From Mycolicibacterium palauense (GTDB taxonomy: Bacteria; Actinomycetota; Actinomycetes; Mycobacteriales; Mycobacteriaceae), in assembly GCF_002592005.1 (NCBI RefSeq), contig NZ_NVQF01000068.1, positions 1 through 33,137 of the forward strand: 33,137 bases of DNA, in the 5' to 3' direction. Position numbers and translations under genes: made by a program. Below are positions 1 through 7,900 of the stretch, one piece after another; the stretch's first letter is position 1, and each line of letters opens with the position of its first letter. The notes below the pieces were generated by a model. That model had not been told where the DNA came from, ran no database searches, and worked only from the letters and a program-made list of their open reading frames with translations.

Positions 1-2
1 TC

Positions 3-209
3 AACAACATCGCACCGGGCCCGATGGACACCCCGTTCTTCTACCCGCAGGAGACCCCGGAGCGGGCCGCCTTCCACGCCAGCCAGGCCATGGGCAACCG
101 GCTCACCGACATCACCGACATCGCCCCGCTGGCGGTGTTCCTGTGCGGCGACGGCCACTGGATCAACGGCCAGACCCTGTTCGCCAACGGCGGGTACACC
201 ACCCGCTGA
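3..209 (+). CDS. Short-chain dehydrogenase/reductase, C-terminal fragment (5' end outside window)
   Basis: The reading frame is open from the window edge and ends at the TGA at 207-209, so only the last 68 residues are visible. They contain the post-catalytic segment N-N-I-A-P-G-P-M-D-T-P, which is the usual 'PG' turn and nicotinamide-side loop of classical SDRs. They also contain the C-terminal signature D-I-A-P-L-A-V-F-L-C-G-D...W-I-N-G-Q-T-L-F-A-N-G-G, which is the standard SDR tail (normally '..ITGQ.i.vDGG'). The Rossmann nucleotide-binding motif and YxxxK site must lie upstream and cannot be checked. Substrate is unknown. The next gene starts one base after this stop on the same strand, suggesting co-transcription. 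Confidence 0.85.
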   Translation, partial: NNIAPGPMDTPFFYPQETPERAAFHASQAMGNRLTDITDIAPLAVFLCGDGHWINGQTLFANGGYTTR

Positions 210-210
210 A

Positions 211-1389
211 ATGACGACACCACGCCTGCGCCGAACCGGCGACTCCCATGTCGGCTACGTCGAGCTGTTCTTCGACCTGGTCTACGTCTTCGCGGTCATC
301 CAGCTCAGTCACCAACTGGCACATCACCTGGACCTGGTCGGGGCGGCGCAGACGCTGATCCTGTGGTTCGCGATGTGGCTGGGTTGGCAGTACACCGGCT
401 GGGTCACCAACTGGTTCGACCCGAACACCGCAGCGGTGCGGTGGCTGATCTTCGCGCTGACCGCGGGGGCTCTGGTGATGGCCGCGTCGATCCCGCAGGC
501 CTTCGCCGACCGCGGTCTGATCTTCGCCGGGGTCTATGTCGCGTTCCAGGTCGGGCGCACGGTGTTCGCGTTGTGGTCGCTGGGCCGCGGCCACGCCCTG
601 TCGGCGAACTTCACCCGGATGCTGGCCTGGCTGCTGGTGTCGGCGGTGTTCTGGATCGCCGGCGGCCTGGCCGAGGACACCACCGTGCGGATCGCGCTGT
701 GGGCCGCCGCGGTCGGTATCGAGTACCTCTGCCCGATGTTCGGGTTCGCGTTCCCGTTCCTGGGCCGGTCGCAGACCCGGGAGTGGACCATCGACGGCGC
801 GCACCTGGCCGAGCGCTGCCAGCTGTTCGTGATCGTGGCGTTCGGCGAGACCATCCTGACCACCGGTGCGGGGCTCTCGCAGCGCGAGCAGTGGGAGATC
901 CCGGTGCTGATCGCGGCGTTGGTGGCGTTCCTGGGCATCATCGCCGCGTGGTGGGTGTATTTCGGCACCAGCAGCGCTGACGGCAGCCGGGTCATCGCGG
1001 CCTCCGACGATCCGGGGCGTATCGGCGCGATGTTCCACTACGTCCACGTCATTCTGATCGCCGGGATCATCGTGATGGCCGCCTCCAACGGGCTGATCCT
1101 CGAACACCCGGCCGGGGAGATGACTCCGGCGCTGACCGCCGCGGTGGTCGGCGGCCCGGTGCTGTACCTGCTGGCCAGCGCGATCTACCGGCACGTGGTC
1201 TACGCGCGGGCCCCCGCCTCGCATGTGGCCGGGCTGGTCGCGCTGGCGGTCCTCGCGGGCCTGGCGTTCCTCACCGATCTGCTCATGGTCGGCGGCCTGG
1301 CCGTCCTCGTGATGACGTGCGTGGCGGTCTGGGACACGCTCGTGACCCGAGCCGCGCGCCGAGCCGAGGCCGCCACCGCCGCTGCCTAA
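211..1389 (+). CDS. Low temperature requirement protein A (LtrA) family membrane protein
   Basis: A 392-residue polytopic membrane protein. Near the N-terminus it has V-E-L-F-F-D-L-V-Y-V-F-A-V-I-Q-L-S-H, the hallmark of the LtrA family (named from Listeria cold-growth mutants). About twelve hydrophobic segments follow, with Trp-rich helix ends (residues about 50-75) and a conserved F-G-E-T-I-L segment near residue 212. LtrA proteins are widespread in actinobacteria, and their transported substrate or enzymatic role is not established. The ATG at 211 lies one base after the stop of the SDR gene. No clear Shine-Dalgarno is seen, so translational coupling is likely. Length is normal for the family. 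Confidence 0.85.
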   Translation: MTTPRLRRTGDSHVGYVELFFDLVYVFAVIQLSHQLAHHLDLVGAAQTLILWFAMWLGWQYTGWVTNWFDPNTAAVRWLIFALTAGALVMAASIPQAFADRGLIFAGVYVAFQVGRTVFALWSLGRGHALSANFTRMLAWLLVSAVFWIAGGLAEDTTVRIALWAAAVGIEYLCPMFGFAFPFLGRSQTREWTIDGAHLAERCQLFVIVAFGETILTTGAGLSQREQWEIPVLIAALVAFLGIIAAWWVYFGTSSADGSRVIAASDDPGRIGAMFHYVHVILIAGIIVMAASNGLILEHPAGEMTPALTAAVVGGPVLYLLASAIYRHVVYARAPASHVAGLVALAVLAGLAFLTDLLMVGGLAVLVMTCVAVWDTLVTRAARRAEAATAAA

Positions 1390-1406
1390 CCGATTCGACG
1401 GACCGT

Positions 1407-1437
1407 TCCATTGTGTGCCTCATAGGCACACAATGGA
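1407..1437. promoter_or_regulatory. Perfect palindrome upstream of the DUF1778 antitoxin gene (likely autoregulatory operator)
   Basis: Two perfectly complementary 14-bp arms, TCCATTGTGTGCCT (1407-1420) and AGGCACACAATGGA (1424-1437), flank a 3-bp centre CAT. The right arm ends 4 bp before the ATG at 1442 and covers the place where a ribosome binding site would be. DUF1778/TacA antitoxins are ribbon-helix-helix repressors that bind such dyads, so autorepression is the natural reading. This is inference from position and symmetry. Confidence 0.8.
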
Positions 1438-1441
1438 TGGC

Positions 1442-1726
1442 ATGGCTACGAAGACGGAGCGGTTCGCGGTGCGCCTGACTGCTGAGCAGGACGCGCTGAT
1501 TCGTCGCGCCGCCGAAGTGGAGGGGACCGATCTGACCAACTTCACGGTGACCGCGACGCTGGCTCATGCCCGCGACGTACTTGCCGATCGCCGGCTGTTC
1601 ATGCTCGACGCACCGGCCTGGTCGGAGTTCGTGTCGGTGCTGGACCGGCCGGTGTCGCACAAACCGCGGCTGGAGAAGCTGTTCGCGGAGCCTCGGGAAG
1701 GTCTCGAATCACGATCTGCTCCATAG
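1442..1726 (+). CDS. DUF1778 (TacA-like) ribbon-helix-helix antitoxin, apparently orphan
   Basis: With the ATG at 1442 the product is 94 residues. It opens with M-A-T-K-T-E-R-F-A-V-R-L-T, the short beta strand of a ribbon-helix-helix DNA-binding domain. Two helices follow (A-E-Q-D-A-L-I-R-R-A-A-E; L-T-N-F-T-V-T-A-T-L), then the DUF1778 toxin-binding tail with R-R-L-F-M-L-D-A-P-A-W-S-E-F and L-D-R-P...K-P-R-L-E-K-L-F. In-frame ATGs at 1415 and 1433 fall inside the palindrome, so 1442 is preferred. Relatives (TacA, AtaR) pair with a GNAT acetyltransferase toxin encoded immediately downstream. Here only 14 bp separate the stop from the end of the converging RES gene, so no toxin gene is present. 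The last dozen residues look unlike the family and may mark a deletion joint. Confidence 0.8.
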   Translation: MATKTERFAVRLTAEQDALIRRAAEVEGTDLTNFTVTATLAHARDVLADRRLFMLDAPAWSEFVSVLDRPVSHKPRLEKLFAEPREGLESRSAP

Positions 1727-1740
1727 ACTCGGCGGGCACC

Positions 1741-2385
1741 TCAGATCAGCTGGTAGCCCAGCTGCCGCGCTGCCGAAGCGATTCGCACCGCCAGGCCGGG
1801 GTGGCTCAACGGCAGCGACAGCACCGGCCGCGACGGCATCGCCGGCACCGCTGGCCCAAACAACGCGACGCAGTGGCGACCCGAGAACCGGCTGTTGTAG
1901 AGCACGCCGTCGACATCGGGAAAGGCCTCGGTGATCCGGCGCGCCCAGCGCTGGGTGACCGAGTGCGGGCCGGTCGACAGGGCGAATGTGCCACCTGCTC
2001 GTGTCGGCCACGATCCGGCACTGTCGGCTGCCAGGTCGAGCAGCCGCAGGTCCCGCGTGAACCGCAGCGCCGTCAGGTAGGGCGCCCCGCGGAACCGGTC
2101 GATGGTGCGGTCAACCTGGAATGACTCGGCCAGCGCCGCAGCCGGTTCGGCGGCGCCGTACCAAACCCCGATCCCCGGGTGATCCCCGACCGGCAGTGGG
2201 TGCGGGTCGAACCGAAGACGCGGCCCGTTCTCGCGAAACGCGTTCCAGGCCAACACATGTGCCCCGCTGGTGCGGTGGACTCGCCACCACAGCTGGTCGG
2301 CTGATGAGGACCGGTACTCGTTGTCGCGGATCCCGATGGCGCGCAACTCGGCCAGTGGTGGGGGGCCGGGTAGGCGTGCGGTCAC
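1741..2385 (-). CDS. RES-domain toxin (NAD+-degrading family)
   Basis: A 214-residue protein with the Arg-Glu-Ser signature of RES-domain toxins: W-W-R-V-H-R near residue 30, A-L-A-E-S-F near residue 85, and G-V-L-Y-N-S-R-F-S-G-R-H-C-V-A-L-F near residue 165. Characterised relatives (MbcT of M. tuberculosis, Res) break down NAD+ by phosphorolysis or hydrolysis and are neutralised by an Xre/MbcA/ParS antitoxin. The frame is open back to 2454. The GTG at 2385 is chosen because it overlaps the antitoxin stop in a GTGA arrangement (GTG 2385-2383, TGA 2384-2382), giving coupled antitoxin-first translation. The gene converges on the DUF1778 gene. Activity is inferred from family. Confidence 0.85.
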   Translation of the reverse strand: MTARLPGPPPLAELRAIGIRDNEYRSSSADQLWWRVHRTSGAHVLAWNAFRENGPRLRFDPHPLPVGDHPGIGVWYGAAEPAAALAESFQVDRTIDRFRGAPYLTALRFTRDLRLLDLAADSAGSWPTRAGGTFALSTGPHSVTQRWARRITEAFPDVDGVLYNSRFSGRHCVALFGPAVPAMPSRPVLSLPLSHPGLAVRIASAARQLGYQLI

Positions 2386-2966
2386 ACGGTGTACCAGTCG
2401 ACGTTGGCCGCCGCAGCTGCGGCCTTGTCCACTTCGCCGCCGTCGCGCAGCCATTCGATCACTGTCATGGTCCGCTGATGAAACAGGTCAGGTTGCGGGG
2501 TTTGGAGGAAACCGGCCACCGCCACCGGATGCAGGTCCGTGGGAAGCTGCTTGAGTACCTGGTCGAGACCGCGGATCTGCCGGGTGGGGCCGCCATCATC
2601 GCCGGTTTCGAATTGCAGAATTGGGAAGACCCAGGTCTGGCCGTCGGGGATGGCCCACAGCTCGCGGGCGAGGCGTTTCTGACGCACCCGCGAGGCACTG
2701 ATTCCCAGGCCGGAGGCAACCTCGTCGACGGTGAAGGCGGTGACCGCCAGACGCGCTACTTCGCCGGCGACCTCGGCGCCGGCGGACACGAACGCATCCG
2801 CGTCTTCGACCAAGCCCGCCTCGTCGAGGAGTCGGGCTGCGTCTTCGGCCAGGGACGCCGCCCACGGCCGGGTGATGGGTAGAAATCTCAGTGCGTCGAT
2901 GAACTGGGTCGTCGAGACCTCGAATCGTTCCTGCAGCAGCCGTTCCAGCTCGTCAGTCGTTGACAC
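2382..2966 (-). CDS. Xre/MbcA/ParS-type antitoxin partner of the RES toxin
   Basis: About 194 residues. The middle has a helix-turn-helix-like stretch, F-T-V-D-E-V-A-S-G-L-G-I-S-A-S-R-V-R-Q-K (about residues 95-115). The C-terminus carries the toxin-binding motif of RES antitoxins: L-H-P-V-A-V-A-G-F-L-Q-T-P-Q-P-D-L then V-I-E-W-L-R-D-G-G-E. The N-terminal third is helical and Leu/Ala-rich, longer than in short MbcA proteins. GTG 2966 is preferred over ATG 2987 because an AGGGG (2982-2978) lies upstream and because ATG 2987 would sit only about 5 nt from the predicted transcription start. The gene is the first of a two-gene operon with the RES toxin. A promoter/dyad upstream suggests autoregulation. 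Confidence 0.8.
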   Translation of the reverse strand: MSTTDELERLLQERFEVSTTQFIDALRFLPITRPWAASLAEDAARLLDEAGLVEDADAFVSAGAEVAGEVARLAVTAFTVDEVASGLGISASRVRQKRLARELWAIPDGQTWVFPILQFETGDDGGPTRQIRGLDQVLKQLPTDLHPVAVAGFLQTPQPDLFHQRTMTVIEWLRDGGEVDKAAAAAANVDWYTV

Positions 2967-2991
2967 GGTCCACCACGCCCCTAACATTGAT

Positions 2992-3028
2992 TAACGCCAT
3001 TCTATGTGCGTTAGTGCAAGGTTGTCGA
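2992..3028 (-). promoter_or_regulatory. Predicted promoter with overlapping dyad for the antitoxin-toxin operon
   Basis: On the minus strand a -35-like TCGACA (3028-3023) is followed after 18 bp by TAGAAT (3004-2999). The -10 lies between the arms of an inverted repeat, TAACGC (2992-2997) and GCGTTA (3008-3013), so a bound regulator would cover the promoter. A further CTAAC (2981-2985) repeats the half-site theme. Read by eye; binding by the antitoxin is inferred. Confidence 0.5.
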
Positions 3029-3450
3029 GCGCCGCTAGCGCCGGCCTCGCCCCCTGACGTACGTCAACCAGCATCCGTCAAGGTCGTCAAGCATTCCCGG
3101 GCATAGACGAGACCCTGTGTCGGAACCCGCCACGGGCACAGCCAGTCGGCGGCCACCTCTGCACTGGCCAGTGCTGCGCGCACCTGCTCGACCACTGGGG
3201 ATAGGCCGTACCAGTGCGTTTCCATTGGTGGGTGCGTCTCCTGACCAGCTCCAGACCCGTTTCCGGCTCAGAAAACGCGCTCACCAGGACGTTTTCCGGA
3301 CCTGTTGCGGGAATGCAAATTCTCGTCGGTCATCGCCGAAAAACCACGGGTGACTGGGCTCTCCCCTGGGGCAGGGCCGAAATCCGGGCGCTGGGCAGGC
3401 CTCCCGAGATGGGCGCGGGCGCGGTGACGGCGACGTTTCCGCAGGTGGGC
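3029..3450. other. Gene-poor stretch between the toxin-antitoxin operon and the decayed ATPase
   Basis: No convincing gene is seen here. Open frames lack family features and ribosome binding sites. The only visible structure is a perfect 12-bp palindrome TGACGTACGTCA at 3055-3066. The stretch looks like eroded accessory DNA. Confidence 0.5.
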
Positions 3451-3454
3451 AGTA

Positions 3455-3985
3455 TGTCACGTCCTCCTGCTGGCCGTGGAGGGGATGTCGGGTCGATGAC
3501 CGTGGGCGTCGAGCAGTCGTACTACTACGAGGAGTGGTTGTCGACGAGAATGTATGGTACGAAATCGATCTCGGCCTCGTGGCGGTGCGTGACCGCCACG
3601 AACTCCTCAACGGCCACGGCCTCGGCAGCCGCCGCGGGGTGCTGCTCGTCGTCCCACCCGGAACCGGCAAATCAGCGGTGTCGGCAGCCGTCGCCGCGGA
3701 GGTAGTTGGCGTGTTCACCGTCATCTACGTCGAGGCGAGGGCCGGTGAGCACCTGCTCACAGCGGTCGCGGAGGAAGCACAGCAGCTGGGCGGGCCGGTG
3801 CTGCTCGTGCTGGAGGACGTCGATCTCTGGGTTCGGGACCGGCAAGGGCGTGGCGGCAGTGGGCTCTCAGAATTACTGCAGGCCATGGACATCGCCGCGG
3901 AAGCCCGGATTCTGACCCTGGCTTCGACCAACGACTCTGCCACCCTGGACAGGGCCGCTATCCGCACCGGGCGGCCAAGGTCGCC
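3455..3985 (+). pseudogene. Decayed AAA+ ATPase remnant
   Basis: From about 3534 a single frame encodes the core of a cell-division-protease/proteasome-like AAA+ ATPase. It includes G-V-L-L-V-V-P-P-G-T-G-K-S-A (Walker A, with the first Gly replaced by Val), V-L-L-V-L-E-D-V-D-L-W (Walker B), L-S-E-L-L-Q-A-M-D and the sensor-like L-A-S-T-N-D. It then runs to A-I-R-T-G-R, where a family member would continue with the arginine-finger/lid region. Instead the frame turns into a Pro/Arg-rich shadow at about 3975. Upstream, protein-like pieces (H-V-L-L-L-A-V-E-G at 3458; S-Y-Y-Y-E-E at about 3520) lie in two other frames, implying frameshifts. There is no Shine-Dalgarno before 3534. The frame stays open into the downstream HTH gene, but the two parts look unrelated. 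End points are approximate. Confidence 0.7.
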
Positions 3986-4061
3986 GGAGTCGCCGACACC
4001 GACGCGGCGCTGTCCACGCTGGGCTACCGCGTCGAGCACTGTTTTCACCGCGCACGGCGGG

Positions 4062-4067
4062 TACGGT
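4062..4067 (+). promoter_or_regulatory. Possible -10 element for a leaderless HTH gene
   Basis: TACGGT ends 6 bp before the GTG at 4074, the spacing expected of a mycobacterial TANNNT -10 driving a leaderless transcript. No good -35 is seen. The match is short and could be chance. Confidence 0.3.
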
Positions 4068-4073
4068 CACCTC

Positions 4074-4442
4074 GTGCGCGTGCGGATCGAGGTGGAACCG
4101 ATCGGGCGGGGCTGGACGCTGACGGCCCCGGACGCCACCGCAACCGTGGTGAGGACGTACACGGAAGTGCGGCCCGCAGCGGTGCAGCTAGCCGCCGCTG
4201 CCGCTGACCTGGCCCCCAGTGCGGTCGAGCTCGACCCTGCCGTCACGGCCTCTGAGCTGGACGTGCTGGCAGCCGTCGACAGGCTGCGCTCTGAGCGGGC
4301 CGAAGCCGAGGAGGCTGCTGAGCGGGCTGGCCGGACTGCCCGTGAGATCGCCCGCCAGCTCCGCGCCGCCGGCGCGACCACCACCGAGATCGGCTCGGTG
4401 CTCGGGTTGTCGCATCAGCGGGTCTCGAAGCTGCTGCGATAG
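4074..4442 (+). CDS. Small DNA-binding protein with HicB-like N-terminus and C-terminal HTH
   Basis: About 122 residues from GTG 4074 (GTG 4080 is an alternative). The first 45 residues (R-I-E-V-E-P-I-G-R-G-W-T-L-T-A-P ... A-V-Q-L-A) resemble the small alpha/beta fold of HicB-type antitoxins. A Glu/Ala-rich coiled-coil-like helix follows (L-R-S-E-R-A-E-A-E-E-A-A-E-R-A-G). The end is a clear sigma-70-region-4-like HTH: R-E-I-A-R-Q-L-R-A-A-G-A-T-T-T-E-I-G-S-V-L-G-L-S-H-Q-R-V-S-K-L-L-R. The upstream frame is open into the decayed ATPase, but the change of character near 4070 argues for a separate gene. Its TAG abuts the stop of the converging excisionase-like gene with no gap. No HicA toxin is present. 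It is probably a regulator; the exact role is unknown. Confidence 0.65.
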   Translation: MRVRIEVEPIGRGWTLTAPDATATVVRTYTEVRPAAVQLAAAAADLAPSAVELDPAVTASELDVLAAVDRLRSERAEAEEAAERAGRTAREIARQLRAAGATTTEIGSVLGLSHQRVSKLLR

Positions 4443-4634
4443 TTACGCGGCACGGTGCGCCGCGATGACGCGAGAGATCTCCTGACGTTCGATCAACGTG
4501 CGTCGACCGAACTTGACCGTCACCAGCTCGCCGCGACGCATCATCCCGTAGAGCGTCGCCTCGCAGACGCGCAGCGCCTCAGCGGCCTCGCGAATGGTCA
4601 GCAGCTGGGGCTGCTGTTCCGGTGTTTCATTCAT
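4443..4634 (-). CDS. Excisionase-type (HTH_17/MerR-like) small DNA-binding protein
   Basis: A 63-residue protein. After a short polar N-terminus it has L-L-T-I-R-E-A-A-E-A-L-R-V-C-E-A-T-L-Y-G-M-M-R-R-G-E-L-V-T-V-K-F-G-R-R-T-L-I-E-R-Q-E-I, the winged-helix pattern of phage/ICE excisionases and AlpA-like regulators (helix-turn-helix followed by the 'G-R-R-x-L-I' wing). ATG 4634 is chosen because the conserved domain starts soon after it; the frame is open upstream but lacks similarity. No integrase gene is in the window. Its position beside a tRNA-Ser 3' fragment (4899-4953) suggests a leftover of an integrative element, though free-standing regulators of this type also exist. Confidence 0.75.
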   Translation of the reverse strand: MNETPEQQPQLLTIREAAEALRVCEATLYGMMRRGELVTVKFGRRTLIERQEISRVIAAHRAA

Positions 4635-4898
4635 GGGCGCAGATTGCACCAGTTCCGAGACAACACCACTACGGGGCGCGAGCTCTGTACATCGGCGTGT
4701 CGTCCCTGCTAGCACGGTGGAGTCCAGTGGAGCAGAGGAGGCAGCCTCGGTCGCCTCGCCGACGCTGCGGGTGGTGGGAAACCTGCCACACACTTGCCAC
4801 ATCAACGACCAGCGGGGGTGCCCGCGCGATGTTCTTTGGTACAGCTCAGTGAAGCAGCGGAGAGTCCGCTACAGTCTCATATTGCCTGTTCGCGCTGC
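4635..4898. other. Non-coding stretch between the excisionase-like gene and the tRNA-Ser fragment
   Basis: No supported gene. Open frames across it are shadows without family features. It probably contains the promoter of the excisionase-like gene, but no consensus element is convincing. Confidence 0.4.
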
Positions 4899-4953
4899 CT
4901 TGAAAGCGAGAGACGGCCAACACCGTCCGGGGTTTCAAATCCCTCCGCCACCG
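4899..4953 (+). repeat. 3' half of a tRNA-Ser gene (probable att-site scar)
   Basis: From the anticodon loop (CTTGAAA, which would give anticodon TGA) the sequence runs like a tRNA-Ser. It has the 3' side of the anticodon stem, a long variable arm (GACGG...CCGTC), a T-arm-like GGGGTTTCAAATCCC, and the acceptor 3' strand CGCCACC plus discriminator G. The bases before the anticodon loop do not form the D-arm or the complementary acceptor strand, so only the 3' half is present. The T-stem carries changes that weaken pairing. Many integrative elements enter tRNA genes and leave such 3' duplications. The intact donor gene is not in this window: the tRNA-Ser at 18911 has a different acceptor and anticodon. 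Confidence 0.75.
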
Positions 4954-4986
4954 CTCCCGGCCCCGCCGCATCGCGCGTCCCCGACT

Positions 4987-7900
4987 TCACCCTTCGACGA
5001 ACAGTGTCACGACGGTCAGCCCGTCGCCGGGCCCGGTCTCGGCGGTCAGGCCGAAACCGACTGCGATCGCGGTGTTGTCCACCCCGGGTCCGGCCGAGGC
5101 GGTGTTCGACCGACCCGCGGCGACGGCAGTGTTGTCGGCCGTTCCGAAGGCCCAGGCCCTGTTGTCGTCACCGTAGACGCGCGCGCTGCTGCCCGTACCC
5201 AGGACGTAGGCGGAGCTGTTGTCCCCCACCACCCGGGCGAATGTGTTCTCGGTGACGTCATAGCTGCCCGCCGCCGAGTTGTCGCCCCGCACGATCGCGG
5301 TGTTGCCGTCACCCAGAGCCGCGGTGGCGACGCTGTTGTTGCCAACGACGTGGGCGGTGTTGTTGTGGGCCGGGGGGAGACCGTCACCGTTGCCGGCCGA
5401 GGAGGCACCGTCATCTCCCCACAGCGTGGCGGTGTTGTTGTTCCCGTTTCCCGCAGAGACAGTGCTGAGGTCGCCGACGAGCCTTACGGTGTTGCCACTT
5501 CCGAAACCGGCCGACGCCGCATTGCCGTCACCGATCACCACAGCCAGGTTGTCCACACCGTTCCCGGCACTCGCGTCGTTGTCGTCGCCGAACACCCGCA
5601 CGATGTTTCCGGCGTCGTCCGCGGTGGCGTCGTTGTCGTCGCCGAATACGACGACCTTGCCGCCATTGGTGGCGGAGACCGCGTTGCTGCTGCCGTAGGC
5701 CGCCGCCCGCGTGTAGCCCTCCGACGACGTTGTATTCGGCGTTGTATTCGACGTTGTATTCGATGTTGTATCGACAAAAGTGGAGCTGTTGTCACCGACG
5801 AGTTCCGCCAGGGCCACGCCGCCGGTGGCATTGGCCGCAGACGAGCTGTTGACCGCGAGAATCCGGCTGAGGCCGTAGCCCCGGTCGTCGGCGCTCACGG
5901 CATTGGCATTGTCGTGTCCATGGATGACAACTCGGGCAACCGACTCGCCGTCACCGTCGGCATTGGCCGAGTTTCGATCACCCGTCACCACGGAGCTGAC
6001 TCGGGATGCATCGAAAGACGTCACGGTCGACTCATTGTCACTGCCGATCAGTGAGATGGTGGCGCTGCTGGAGTCAGCCAGCGCCAGCGCAGTGTTCTCA
6101 TCGCCCACCGCCACGACCTTGGCGCGCCCACCCGACGTCGCGGCCGTGCCATCGTTGAGCTCACCCACCAGCACCAGGGTGGCGTGTCCGCCGCTGTCCG
6201 CGGCCGCGGTGGCCTCGTTCTCGTCGCCGTGCACGACGATCTTGGCCCGGCCGTCGAAAGCGTCCGCGTCCCCGGTGTTGCCGTCGCCGACCAAGCGGAT
6301 GTCGGCGACGCCGCCGCCGGTCGATTCCGCGGTCCCGTTGTTCCCGGTGCCGCACACCAGGACCGTGGCGCGCGAGTCGGTGGCGGCAGCCGAACCGAGG
6401 TTCTCGTCGCCAACGAGAACGACACTGGCGCCCCGGCCGAAACCACCGTCCCCTTCCGCCGATGCGATCGCCGAGCTTTCCGTACCGACGACGAGGCCCG
6501 TCGAGCTTGCACCGCCCTGGCCGAACACCAGGACGTCGCTGCCGGAACCGACGATGCGCGCAATAGCGGTGGAGCCTTCACGACCGACAGAGTTGGCGAC
6601 ACTGCTGGAACCGACGATGACGGCCTTACTCCGCGCCCCGGCCCCCGCAAATGCCGCGGCGTTGCTGTGCTCACCGATGATGGTTGCGCGGCCAAATCCC
6701 TCGCCACTTGCGGTGGCAGTGGCCTCCACGCCGTGGATGTAGGCCACGCTGTGCCCGTCGGTGGCCTCAGCGACACTGCCATCGCCGACGATGCGTGCGG
6801 TGTTGAAGGTGCCGTCGGTTGCGTCGGCGTCGTTGTCGTCGCCGCGCGCGACGACGGTGTTGTGGTCGCCGTTGGCGGCGAGGGCTTCGTTCTCATTGCC
6901 GATCACGATCGCGCGGTTGTGGTCGCCGAAGGCGGCGCCCACGATGTTGAGCTCGCCGATGATCAGCGCACGGTTGAATGCGCCCTCACGCGCGCTCGCG
7001 GAGTTGGTGTCTCCGATGATGACGGCACGGGTAAAGGAGCCATCCGAGGTCGCCGAGTTGCCGTCACCGATGATCAAGGACGTGACGAACAGGTCACCCT
7101 CTCCAGCGGTGGCTTCCGCGACATTGCCTTCGCCGATGATGATCGCTCGGGCGCCGGTGCCTGCGGCCGAGGCGGCGGAATCGCCTGCGCCGCCGATGTA
7201 GGTCAGGGCGTGGCGGCCGCTGGCGGAGGCGACGCTGGAGTCGGCGATGATCTTGGCGGTGGTGGCGTAGCCGGTGGACACTGCGGTGTTGTCGTCGCCG
7301 CGGATGACGGCTCGGGTGAAGTTCCCTTCGGTGTCGGCGGTGCTGTCGTCGCCGACGACGCGCGCGTGGGCGAACCAGCCGGTGGCGGTGGCGGTGGCGT
7401 TGTCGCCGCGGGCGATGGCGATGGAGCCGAAGCCGGTGGAGGTGGCGGTGGCGGTGCCGTTCTGGATGATTTGGTGGCCGTTGATGGAGACGCTGAAATT
7501 GGCGTACGTGTCTTCGATTTCGCGGCGTATCCAGGCCAGTACGCCCAGCAGCGCCGGTGACGGTGGTGGTGTCGGGGCAGCTGGGGCGGTGGGGGTGGTC
7601 AAGGGGGTGATCGCCGTGGACAGCGCGGTGGTGGCGAGGTTGAGGAAGGCTCCGGGCGGAGTCTGAGGAGTGTTGGGTGCCGGTGCCGGCGAGGCGGGGA
7701 CGGTAGCCGCGTCGGCGGTGGCCTCGGGGGCGGTGGTGCGCGTGTGGAGTAGGTCGGTGGCGGTGTCCAGCGCGGCAGCCGTGAGCGTGGGAGTGGTTTC
7801 GGTGTCGGGCAGGCGTGTCGGGGTGGTCGTGGCCAGGTCCTCGATGGTGCGCGGGGTCGACCGTGTGCCCGATGAGCTGGTGAGCGCCGTTGGCCGCGCG

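Noticed and set aside
2386..2454. Extended N-terminus of the RES toxin from ATG 2454
   Set aside because: The additional 23 residues are Arg-rich, overlap the antitoxin gene deeply, and GTG 2385 gives a clean 4-nt overlap.
3117..3724. Several open frames in all directions around 3117-3724
   Set aside because: No start signals or recognisable protein features apart from the ATPase pieces noted; treated as decayed DNA.
5903..7666. Plus-strand frames opposite the large repeat protein that look repetitive themselves
   Set aside because: They are simply the reverse complement of the repeat-coding strand; the minus-strand frame has the signal peptide and regular repeat pattern.
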